DNA of 6,173 nt from an uncultured Alphaproteobacteria bacterium. Its GTDB lineage: Bacteria > Pseudomonadota > Alphaproteobacteria > Micavibrionales > Micavibrionaceae. Both the position numbers and the translations under genes were made by a program. The notes beneath the pieces were generated by a model. It saw only the letters and a program-made list of their open reading frames with translations, was not told the DNA's origin and did not search any database. The DNA lies in NCBI GenBank assembly GCA_937124505.1, contig CAKZKV010000133.1, positions 1-6,173 on the forward strand, in the 5' to 3' direction. Shown piece after piece: positions 1-6,027 of this stretch (position 1 is the first letter of the stretch; every line of letters begins with the position of its first letter).

Positions 1-737
1 CTCAACTGATGTGGTTGCTGGCGACCATGACGCAGATGGGCAAGCTGAATCGCATGACGCAGTTCAAGGACAAAGCCGGTAAGAACGCCGAAAAGGCAGG
101 GCTTGGGTTATATGCCTATCCTGTGTTGATGGCGGCAGATATCCTGCTTTATAAGGCTACACACGTTCCTGTCGGTGAAGACCAGAAACAACACTTGGAG
201 CTAGCGCGTGAAGTGGTGGGCACATTTACGCACCGCTTTGGTGAAGTGTTTCCAGAACCGGAACCTATTATTCTGGCCGAAGGTGCCCGGATTATGTCTC
301 TGCGTGACGGAACGGCCAAGATGAGTAAGTCCGCCGACAGTGACATGAGCCGGATTAATTTGACGGATGATGCGGATACCATTGCCAAGAAGTTCAAGAA
401 GGCAAAGTCTGATCCGGATGCCTTGCCATCTTCTGAGAAAGAATGTGAAGGACGCCCGGAAGCTAAAAACCTGCTCCAGATTTATGCGGTGATGAATGAC
501 CAAAGCATGGAAGAGGTTTACAATCAGTTTGGCGGCAAACAATTCTCCGAATTGAAAATGGCTTTAGCTGATCTGGCGGTTGAAAAACTGAGTTCGATTA
601 CTTCGGAAATGACGCATTTGCTGGCCAACCCGGATGAGATTGATAAAATCCTGAAAAACGGGGCGGAGCGTGCGCGGGACATCGCCGCACCTGTTCTGGC
701 AGAAGTTCAGGAGAAGATGGGGTTTATTCGCCTATAA
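1..737 (+). CDS. trpS: Tryptophan--tRNA ligase, C-terminal part (5' end outside window)
   Basis: Cytoplasmic class I aminoacyl-tRNA synthetase that charges tRNA-Trp with tryptophan. The reading frame is already open at the left edge (first complete codon at base 3). About 244 residues are present, so against a usual length near 330-340 roughly the first 90 residues, including the HIGH-type ATP-binding motif, lie outside. Visible family signatures are LNRMTQFKDKAGK, the tryptophan-pocket region YPVLMAADILLY, the run VPVGEDQKQHLELAR, and the KMSKS catalytic loop at bases 318-332 followed by DSDMSRINL. The C-terminal helical anticodon-binding part ends in VQEKMGFIRL. The gene is intact to its TAA stop, which overlaps the stop region of the convergent lipoprotein gene by 6 bases. 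No hairpin terminator follows. Identification is very secure. Confidence 0.97.
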   Translation, partial: QLMWLLATMTQMGKLNRMTQFKDKAGKNAEKAGLGLYAYPVLMAADILLYKATHVPVGEDQKQHLELAREVVGTFTHRFGEVFPEPEPIILAEGARIMSLRDGTAKMSKSADSDMSRINLTDDADTIAKKFKKAKSDPDALPSSEKECEGRPEAKNLLQIYAVMNDQSMEEVYNQFGGKQFSELKMALADLAVEKLSSITSEMTHLLANPDEIDKILKNGAERARDIAAPVLAEVQEKMGFIRL

Positions 738-1226
738 GGGATAAATAAACCCATACGCCTCATACGGGCTGCCGAAGGCATTTGTGTACTGGTTCCAGAA
801 GCGTAAGTGTGACCAGTCGTTACGGGAGGAGACGTCTTCGACCAGCATGGTTTCATAGATAAAGCTGCGGCTCTTGCGGTCACTGCCCCAGTTGCTGTGC
901 GTCACCAGGATACGGCGTGGGCCGAGGACATCCTTCACCACGGCCAGATGACCATATCTCAGGCGGCTTGTTTTTGCCAGCACCAGAACGGCCCCGATCT
1001 GTGGCTGTGATCCGCGCCTGTCTTGCGATGCCTGATACCACCATGTATGAGCGTTTCCGCGAATGGGAATGCCGGATACATCACGGGCATAGGGGACGCA
1101 TTGTATGGGCTTCTGCGCGTAATAACCCGAAAAGTTGGGGGCTTTGACCGAACGTGTGCCCGTGGTCGTGGAGCAGGCGGACAACAGGCAAACCAGAAAA
1201 GTGAAAAGTAGAAAACGATAGGTCAT
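732..1226 (-). CDS. CHAP-domain lipoprotein, putative peptidoglycan amidase/peptidase
   Basis: A 164-residue predicted lipoprotein. Residues 1-18 form a lipoprotein signal: short basic start, hydrophobic core, and lipobox L15-S16-A17-C18. Serine follows the lipidated cysteine, which by the E. coli Lol rule would favour the outer membrane (inference). The mature part resembles a CHAP (NlpC/P60-like cysteine peptidase) domain: candidate nucleophile C43 in QCVPYAR, then SGIPIRGNAHTWW, GAVLVL, H93 in YGHLAVV as candidate catalytic histidine, and H110/N112 in HSNW as candidate third residue. It ends in AYGFIYPL. CHAP enzymes cut amide bonds in peptidoglycan peptides, so a periplasmic wall-remodelling role is likely, but the substrate cannot be read from sequence. 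The start has no Shine-Dalgarno motif; the AT-rich TTAAAT seven bases upstream could be a -10 element. Small CHAP proteins of this type are, as I recall, common in alphaproteobacteria. Confidence 0.88.
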   Translation of the reverse strand: MTYRFLLFTFLVCLLSACSTTTGTRSVKAPNFSGYYAQKPIQCVPYARDVSGIPIRGNAHTWWYQASQDRRGSQPQIGAVLVLAKTSRLRYGHLAVVKDVLGPRRILVTHSNWGSDRKSRSFIYETMLVEDVSSRNDWSHLRFWNQYTNAFGSPYEAYGFIYPL

Positions 1227-1283
1227 AAAGAGATTTAAAAAACATTGCTCGACTTGGCTCCATCATGGCGCTAGGTTATGTTC

Positions 1284-2009
1284 ATGTCAAATCTGGATGC
1301 CAAAGAACTGGAACATTTTGCGCGGGATTCTTCCCATTGGTGGGATGAAAACGGGCCGTTCAAACCGCTGCACAAGTTAAACCCGGTGCGGATTGAATTT
1401 ATCCGCGATCATATTTTGAATCACTTTAAAGCCAGCGATCTTGAAAAACTATCTGTGATTGATGTCGGCTGCGGGGGCGGACTGGTCTGTGAGCCTTTGG
1501 CACGTCAGGGAGCGATCGTCACAGGGCTGGATGCGGATGAGAATGCGATTGCCGTGGCAAAAGAGCATGCCGCAGGTCAGGGGCTTGAGATCAGCTATGA
1601 ATGTGCTTTGGTTGAAGAGGTGAAACAGAAATATGATGTTGTTCTGGCGCTGGAAATTATCGAGCATATTCCGGATGTGGGGGCTTTTGTCAAAAGTTGC
1701 TTTGATATTTGCAAGCCGGGCGGGCTGGTGATTTTTTCGACTCTGAACAGGACGGCCAAATCATATGCGCTGGGGATTGTGGCGGCGGAATATATTTTGC
1801 GCTGGGTGCCTCAAGGCACGCATCACTGGAAGCAGTTTGTCAAACCGTCTGAGCTGGCGCGGCTTGTCAGGAAACAAGACGGTGAAGTTAGAGAGATTCG
1901 CGGTATGCGTTACAATCCACTGGCCGATAAATTTGCTCTTGATGCCCGTGATGTGGATGTGAATTACTTTTTGGTTGCCGGAAAAGACACATCAGCGTCT
2001 CGCAAATAA
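1284..2009 (+). CDS. ubiG: Ubiquinone biosynthesis O-methyltransferase UbiG
   Basis: SAM-dependent methyltransferase that carries out both O-methylations of ubiquinone synthesis (2-polyprenyl-6-hydroxyphenol and 3-demethylubiquinol), working at the inner face of the cytoplasmic membrane. Residues about 19-36 hold the UbiG/Coq3 hallmark (WWDENGPFKPLHKLNPVR). The Rossmann SAM-binding motif I is DVGCGGG at about 60-66, followed by GLDADENAI and ALEIIEHIPD. The segment around PQGTHHWKQFVKPSEL matches the family's membrane-contact region, and the C-terminus holds GMRYNPLADKF and the typical DVNYFLVA. Length (241 aa) is normal for the family. An in-frame ATG at 1278 would add Met-Phe, but the only Shine-Dalgarno-like AGG (1273-1275) lies 8 bases before 1284 and only 2 before 1278, so 1284 is preferred. 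The last 46 bases are shared with the convergent tsaB gene. Confidence 0.96.
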   Translation: MSNLDAKELEHFARDSSHWWDENGPFKPLHKLNPVRIEFIRDHILNHFKASDLEKLSVIDVGCGGGLVCEPLARQGAIVTGLDADENAIAVAKEHAAGQGLEISYECALVEEVKQKYDVVLALEIIEHIPDVGAFVKSCFDICKPGGLVIFSTLNRTAKSYALGIVAAEYILRWVPQGTHHWKQFVKPSELARLVRKQDGEVREIRGMRYNPLADKFALDARDVDVNYFLVAGKDTSASRK

Positions 2010-2647
2010 AGCGGTTCCATGTCCTGCAAGCGATCACCGTCTTTCTGGTATTTTGCAAGGGCGCGGTTTGCCAGTACACGGCAATCGGGATAGAGGATAT
2101 CGGTCATTTCAGGAACTTTTATGCCGGATGATTCAAGGTCTGCTTTTAGTCTTCGGTTTGCATCCCCGATCATGACGGGTTGATGTTTTTGTATCGCTTC
2201 GATCACCTGCGAGAGATTTCGGCAGTACGGTTGCTCCAGAGCGGTGCGATCAGGGCCAAAGGTTTGCGTGTAATAATCTTTTCTTTTTGTCTCAAGGCAG
2301 ATCATGACGTTTTTAGAACGTTCCGGAGATTGGAAGGCGATTGTTTCAAGTGTGGAGACTCCAATGGCAGGAATGTCCAGGCTGAGTGAGAAAGTCCGTG
2401 CCGTGGCCAGTGATAATCTCAAACCTGTAAAAGCTCCGGCGCCGCGTGTGGAAGCGATCAGACCAATATCCTGATAGGATACATTCGCTTCGTTCATAAT
2501 TTCGTCAATCAGTGGGACAAGTCGCTCCGCCTGTCCACGCTGCATAGGCTCGTGTTTGCAAGCCAGCACAGATTGTGTTTCTTCCTTAAGCAGTGCGGCA
2601 CTGCAGGCGCCCATGGCCGTATCAAACGCTAAAATTATTTTACTCAT
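1964..2647 (-). CDS. tsaB: tRNA threonylcarbamoyladenosine biosynthesis protein TsaB
   Basis: TsaB (YeaZ) is the non-catalytic ASKHA-fold partner of TsaD. With TsaE, and with TsaC supplying threonylcarbamoyl-AMP, the complex makes t6A at position 37 of ANN-decoding tRNAs in the cytoplasm. The 227-residue product shows the N-terminal strand and loop ILAFDTAMGACSAAL, the helix AERLVPLIDEIM, the family signature at residues 69-77 (GAGAFTGLR, a variant of GPGSFTGLR), then GVSTLETIA, and C-terminal EPLYLRDAD. The reading frame stays open 139 codons upstream, but the family starts at MSKIILAFDT, so the ATG at 2647 is the start; the rest is antisense to the next gene. No Shine-Dalgarno is present. 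A TATAGT hexamer lies seven bases before the ATG. The 3' end overlaps ubiG by 46 bases, and that overlap encodes the conserved YLR. Confidence 0.95.
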   Translation of the reverse strand: MSKIILAFDTAMGACSAALLKEETQSVLACKHEPMQRGQAERLVPLIDEIMNEANVSYQDIGLIASTRGAGAFTGLRLSLATARTFSLSLDIPAIGVSTLETIAFQSPERSKNVMICLETKRKDYYTQTFGPDRTALEQPYCRNLSQVIEAIQKHQPVMIGDANRRLKADLESSGIKVPEMTDILYPDCRVLANRALAKYQKDGDRLQDMEPLYLRDADVSFPATKK

Positions 2648-2650
2648 TGC

Positions 2651-2680
2651 TTGCACTATACAGCTTTTCCGGGCAATTAT
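2651..2680 (+). promoter_or_regulatory. Candidate promoter of the deacetylase-like gene
   Basis: In the 39-base divergent gap, TTGCAC (2651-2656, 3 of 6 to the -35 consensus) and AATTAT (2675-2680, 4 of 6 to the -10 consensus) are 18 bases apart. Transcription would begin near the ATG at 2687, again leaderless. The match is weak; the main support is that a promoter has to lie in or near this very short gap. Confidence 0.25.
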
Positions 2681-2683
2681 AAA
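2655..2683 (-). promoter_or_regulatory. Candidate promoter of tsaB
   Basis: On the minus strand, TATAGT (2660-2655, 5 of 6 matches to the sigma-70 -10 consensus) lies 17 bases after TTTATA (2683-2678, 4 of 6 to the -35 consensus). The predicted transcription start is at or within a base or two of the tsaB ATG at 2647, which would give a leaderless message and agrees with the missing Shine-Dalgarno. A perfect TATAAT on the same strand at 2681-2676 is a competing -10 but has no good -35 partner. It overlaps the candidate promoter of the divergent gene. Short AT-rich hexamers arise by chance, so this is tentative. Confidence 0.35.
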
Positions 2684-2686
2684 AGT

Positions 2687-3748
2687 ATGTCCTATCGTTT
2701 TTTTATGATTGCAATTTTGTGTGTGACATTGCTCATACCTTTGCGGGCACAAGCAATGGAAAATCCACCCTATCTTGTTGTATTGCACTATAAAGATATT
2801 GGTGGAGATGCGGATGGTTCCGTAAGTATGGAAGAGTTTATCAAGCACCTTGAGATTTTGAAAAAAGATGGGCGTCAGGTTCTTTCGTTTCATTTGGCGG
2901 AGAATTTTTTGAAAAACGCCAAGCCAGGGGAGATCGGTTACATTATTTCGGTTGAAAATCTGACACCTGCAAACATGCCGGCTATTTATGAGGCTGTAAA
3001 AGAGGTCGGGATGTCTTATCTGGCATTCCTCAAGCCGGAAGACTGGAGCGATCTTGCTGCCCAAAAATATCTGAGAGACAAGGTGGCGAGCGGCTATGCT
3101 GTGTATGCCCTGACGCTTTCGTCACCAGTCTTAAATGAAAAAGAGTTTCAGGTGGAACTGAATAAAGCTGTGAGTGATTACAGAGATATTTTTTCTATAG
3201 GAGCGGATTATTTTCTGTTTCCTGAAGGGTTATATGATGAGGCAATGCTGGACGTGGTTAAAAACTATGACTTTGAAGTTTTGATTGGCGGGGCGCAGGG
3301 AATGGCAACGGCGGAAGATAATATTTGGCCACGCTATGATGTGACGTATCTGAATGCAGATTTAAATAGATTTCGGGAACTTCTGGACATTAAGCCACTT
3401 CATGTTACGGATAAGACACCAGGTGTGACTCTCGTTAAAGATGCTGAGCCCAAAGTGGGGTTTACCTTGGATGAACCTATTAAAAACCGGGATAATCTCA
3501 GATGTTTCTTACAGGGGAATGGTGCGCAGGAAGTGACATATCTCTCCGATAAGCGCGTACAAATACACCCTAAATTGGAGGAGGCCGGACGTAAGTATTA
3601 CATGAATTGTATTCTACGGATAGATGAAAAAGGGGGAGGATACACCTATAAATGGCTTGGATTTATTCTGCAGCCTCCTGAAGTGGTAGAAGAGGAGGGT
3701 CGCGATCTGGAGGAAAATGAGCCGGTTTCTTCTGTCTCTGAAGAGTAA
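2687..3748 (+). CDS. Secreted polysaccharide-deacetylase-like protein, probably catalytically inactive
   Basis: A 353-residue exported protein. Residues 1-23 are a Sec signal peptide (SYR, hydrophobic core FFMIAILCVTLLIPL, cleavage after AQA). Residues about 27-220 follow the layout of the NodB/polysaccharide deacetylase fold: opening strand YLVVLHYKDIG, helix MEEFIKHLEILKKDGRQVLS, strand IGYIISVEN, helix MPAIYEAVKEVGMSYLAFL, strand YFLFPEGLYDEAM, and NIWPRYDVT. The metal-binding motifs are absent: the TFDDG position reads ISVEN (about 87-91), and the H(S/T)xxH position reads LSSPV (144-148). A C-terminal domain (about 255-330) has two cysteines, C272 in LRCF and C308 in MNCIL, possibly disulfide-bonded in the periplasm, and resembles the tail domain of some deacetylase-family exoproteins. 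The last 20 residues are acidic. An in-frame TTG at 2651 would add 12 residues before the signal peptide and is unlikely. The fold is assigned by eye; a role in glycan binding is only a guess. Confidence 0.72.
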   Translation: MSYRFFMIAILCVTLLIPLRAQAMENPPYLVVLHYKDIGGDADGSVSMEEFIKHLEILKKDGRQVLSFHLAENFLKNAKPGEIGYIISVENLTPANMPAIYEAVKEVGMSYLAFLKPEDWSDLAAQKYLRDKVASGYAVYALTLSSPVLNEKEFQVELNKAVSDYRDIFSIGADYFLFPEGLYDEAMLDVVKNYDFEVLIGGAQGMATAEDNIWPRYDVTYLNADLNRFRELLDIKPLHVTDKTPGVTLVKDAEPKVGFTLDEPIKNRDNLRCFLQGNGAQEVTYLSDKRVQIHPKLEEAGRKYYMNCILRIDEKGGGYTYKWLGFILQPPEVVEEEGRDLEENEPVSSVSEE

Positions 3749-3790
3749 ATAATCAAGAGGGGGCTTTATTTGATACACGAAGGAGATATC

Positions 3791-4345
3791 TTAAATGACT
3801 TGACGGACTTCCTGAATCTCAGGAATGAAATGCTTTAGCATATTCTCAATGCCCATTTTCAGGGTTGCTTCCGAACTCGGGCATCCCGCGCAGGCACCGC
3901 GCATGCGCAGGTAGACAATCCCGTCCACATAATCGTCGAATTCAATATCGCCGCCGTCTTGTGCAACCGCAGGGCGAACGCGTGTTTCCAGAAGTTCTAC
4001 AATCTGGTTGGAAATTGCATCATCCAGTTTTTTGCTGGCAGCAGGATCTTTTGGCATCATGCCGTCTTTGAACAATGTTCCTCCCATTGTGAAATGGTCC
4101 ATGATATGGGCAAGGATAGGTGTTTTTAATTGCTGCCAGTCATATGTGTTCTCTTTTGTGACGGAGATGAAATCATGTCCGAAAAAGACCAGTGTGACAC
4201 CATCTACCTGAAACAGTCTTTCAGCAAGGGGGGATTTATAAGCATTTTTCGCGTCAAGTTCCGCTGTTCCTTTGTCCATGACAATCAGTCCAGGCAGGAA
4301 TTTCAGGGATGCAGGATTAGGCGTTTCTTCGGTTTGTATGAACAT
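3791..4345 (-). CDS. nfu: Nfu-type iron-sulfur cluster carrier protein (Nfu_N + NifU C-terminal domain)
   Basis: Cytoplasmic Fe-S scaffold/carrier that passes [4Fe-4S] clusters to client enzymes, the bacterial counterpart of mitochondrial NFU1. The 184-residue product has the two expected domains: an Nfu N-terminal domain (about 1-88, opening MFIQTEETPNPASLKFLPG, with DGVTLVFFGHDFISVTK) and a NifU-type domain (about 110-182) with RPAVAQDGGDIEF and the cluster-binding motif C152-A-G-C155 inside MRGACAGCPSS. Both cysteines are present, so it should be functional. Length matches alphaproteobacterial relatives. E. coli NfuA differs by having an A-type-like N-terminal domain, so I avoid that symbol. 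It follows the YdbH-like gene by 24 bases on the same strand and may be part of that operon, have its own promoter, or both. There is no Shine-Dalgarno. It converges on the deacetylase-like gene across 42 bases with no clear terminator. Confidence 0.95.
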   Translation of the reverse strand: MFIQTEETPNPASLKFLPGLIVMDKGTAELDAKNAYKSPLAERLFQVDGVTLVFFGHDFISVTKENTYDWQQLKTPILAHIMDHFTMGGTLFKDGMMPKDPAASKKLDDAISNQIVELLETRVRPAVAQDGGDIEFDDYVDGIVYLRMRGACAGCPSSEATLKMGIENMLKHFIPEIQEVRQVI

Positions 4346-4351
4346 ACTGTT

Positions 4352-4380
4352 TATATAGAGGCAAACACTCTAATCATCAA
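4352..4380 (-). promoter_or_regulatory. Candidate internal promoter of nfu
   Basis: On the minus strand, TTGATG (4380-4375, 4 of 6 to the -35 consensus) and TATATA (4357-4352, 4 of 6 to the -10 consensus) are spaced by exactly 17 bases. The predicted start is at about 4345, the A of the nfu ATG, so the message would be leaderless. The -35 element overlaps the last codons of the YdbH-like gene. It would let nfu be expressed apart from rlmH and the YdbH-like gene. No IscR-like operator was recognised by eye. Confidence 0.4.
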
Positions 4381-6025
4381 CAGAGCGTTGCAACTTTGTT
4401 TTGATTAAAATCGGTTTATCTCCAGAAAAAAGAGGGTTTGTTCCTTTTGCCTGAAGGGCTGCCGTATGCTCATCTTCCAGGATAAGCTCTATGTCCTTAA
4501 TATACAAGTTGCGTAATTCCGGGATCGTCTCACTCAAGGTCAAAATGCCGGGGGCAGTATTCCTGAAGGATAAATCTTTGCTTTCATAGGCGTTACCATT
4601 AAATATCCATGACTTCTCAAACTCAATCGGCCCAGAGAATTTAAGCGCCACCCCCAGAATATCGGAAATTTCCAAAGTATTTTGAAAATCTTTTCTGATA
4701 TACAGGTCGGGCAGTTCATCAGAATTCCCGGTTTGAGAAATTTCGATGTCAACAGGAGAGTCTCTCCATACGGCATGAATATTCTCTATGCTCAGGTTTT
4801 GTTGATCAGCCCGGACGGAGAAGACTAGATTTGTCAGAGGCTCGTCGAGCATCATTGAGGGGCTGCTTATTTCAAATGGCGCGATTTCAAGAGGGCTAAG
4901 GGATGTGTATTCCACAAGCGCTGTTGCCTTTTCAATACGGACCTCTCCGTTTTGTAATGTCAGGTCTTCCAGTTTTGTAGAAAAAGGACCGTAAATTTCA
5001 TTATCAGTCTGATCTAGAGTGAGTTCTACAATACCCTGTGTTGTGATGTCGCCGGACACTTTTTGCAGACCGTAAGGAAAGTCCCTGATCCAGAAATTAT
5101 ACATTTTTGCCGCCAGTTTCAGTTTTTTCTCAGGCTTGTTCAGTACAGCAATACTCTGGAATTTATTGCCGAACGCATCCGTTTTCAGGTCAAACTTAAC
5201 GGATTTAGAAGGAAGGTCTGCTTCGGGGTCTTCCTGAAAGGTGAGTGTTAATTCAGGTAGTTTCTTTAGAAATTCTGGCGGTTCGGACGAATGGCCGGAT
5301 GCAACCGCTTCGATTGTTGCCAGTAAGTCGGGCAGGGAGGAGATGTCTATTTCGCCGGAGAGGTCATGAAGACGTCCCTTGATAAATGCACCATTCGTGA
5401 CAAGCTTTGTTCCCTGATGCCCTGAAACTTGTGAGGAGACTTTTGCCGTGATTTCCTGCTGATCACCTTTAAAGTCAAGACTTGTCGCGCCAAAAGGCAG
5501 CCCGGCGTAATTCAGGGAGCCCATTTGTATAGAGCCCTCTATCGTTGCGTTTTCTCGTGTTTCAATAATTGTAATATTTCCACTCAAACGGTTGGCGGAC
5601 GAATTGTCAGATGTGACTTTTCCCGAAAATAACTCAACCTTTATTTCAACAGGTCGGATGTCTGTGACGGTCGTTTCAAATTTTCCAAAAAATTCGTAAG
5701 TGTCACTTCCAAAGCTCTCAAATTGTCCAAAGACACGCCGGGTTCCATTCTCAGTATCTGCTATTTTTACATCTTTGAAATACACCGGAAAGGTCGCAAT
5801 TTGTGATCTAAAACCCCCTGTATGCTGGTAGTCAACGTTTGTCTCATTTAGCCGCAAGGCCCAGTCACGAAAGGACTGCTCATTGACGGAAATAAACTTT
5901 GCGCTCTGCTTTGGGGGAAGATAATCCTCTGAAAACAGTTTGGGGAAATAGAGGGCACCAACAATCAATGCGGCTATTCCCAGCCCTGCAAATATCCCCG
6001 TAAAAACGTCTTTAGAATTCAGCAT
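4370..6025 (-). CDS. YdbH-like (AsmA-like superfamily) inner-membrane-anchored protein
   Basis: A 551-residue protein with one N-terminal membrane helix (about 8-27, after LNSKD) and a long, strand-rich periplasmic part with few cysteines, as expected of AsmA-like beta-groove proteins. The best family clue is the C-terminus: LRNLYIKDIELILEDE, then ALQAKGTNPLFSGDKPILI, which follows the YdbH pattern (a leucine-rich strand, then a G-x-NP...G-x-P motif). The preceding stretch, with a sequence of the type GPIEFEKSWIF..N...SFRNTAPGILTL, also fits. In E. coli, YdbH with YhdP and TamB moves phospholipids to the outer membrane, and YdbH pairs with the lipoprotein YnbE. This protein is well short of E. 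coli YdbH (around 880 residues), and no YnbE or YdbL gene is visible here. It starts 2 bases after the rlmH stop, so coupled translation is likely. There is no strong Shine-Dalgarno. The family call is by pattern memory; a generic AsmA-like protein is the alternative. Confidence 0.65.
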   Translation of the reverse strand: MLNSKDVFTGIFAGLGIAALIVGALYFPKLFSEDYLPPKQSAKFISVNEQSFRDWALRLNETNVDYQHTGGFRSQIATFPVYFKDVKIADTENGTRRVFGQFESFGSDTYEFFGKFETTVTDIRPVEIKVELFSGKVTSDNSSANRLSGNITIIETRENATIEGSIQMGSLNYAGLPFGATSLDFKGDQQEITAKVSSQVSGHQGTKLVTNGAFIKGRLHDLSGEIDISSLPDLLATIEAVASGHSSEPPEFLKKLPELTLTFQEDPEADLPSKSVKFDLKTDAFGNKFQSIAVLNKPEKKLKLAAKMYNFWIRDFPYGLQKVSGDITTQGIVELTLDQTDNEIYGPFSTKLEDLTLQNGEVRIEKATALVEYTSLSPLEIAPFEISSPSMMLDEPLTNLVFSVRADQQNLSIENIHAVWRDSPVDIEISQTGNSDELPDLYIRKDFQNTLEISDILGVALKFSGPIEFEKSWIFNGNAYESKDLSFRNTAPGILTLSETIPELRNLYIKDIELILEDEHTAALQAKGTNPLFSGDKPILIKTKLQRSVDD

Positions 6026-6027
6026 GC

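Noticed and set aside
917..1266. Several open frames of 61-76 codons opposite or beside the CHAP lipoprotein gene
   Set aside because: They are shadows of the coding strand, with compositions rich in Arg, Cys and Gly and no recognisable motif or ribosome site.
2651..2686. TTG start giving a 365-residue form of the deacetylase-like protein
   Set aside because: It puts 12 residues before a clean signal peptide, starts 4 bases from the tsaB start codon and leaves no room for a promoter or ribosome site. The ATG at 2687 fits better.
2648..3064. Upstream extension of the tsaB reading frame by 139 codons
   Set aside because: The TsaB family begins at MSKIILAFDT. The extension is antisense to the coding region of the deacetylase-like gene, has no recognisable domain and is rich in Cys, His and Asn as random frames often are.
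3752..3772. ATCAA...TTGAT inverted repeat in the convergent gap as a terminator
   Set aside because: The stem is only 5 weak base pairs with an 11-base loop and there is no T-tract, so it is not a credible intrinsic terminator.
3780..3803. Excellent Shine-Dalgarno (AAGGAG) followed nine bases later by ATG on the plus strand
   Set aside because: The frame is only ATG-ACT before a TGA stop, and the site sits in a convergent gap next to the nfu stop. Most likely chance.
4540..5251. Small open frames inside the YdbH-like gene on both strands
   Set aside because: All overlap a long intact gene and show no signal peptide, membrane helix, known motif or ribosome site. I found nothing resembling YnbE among them.
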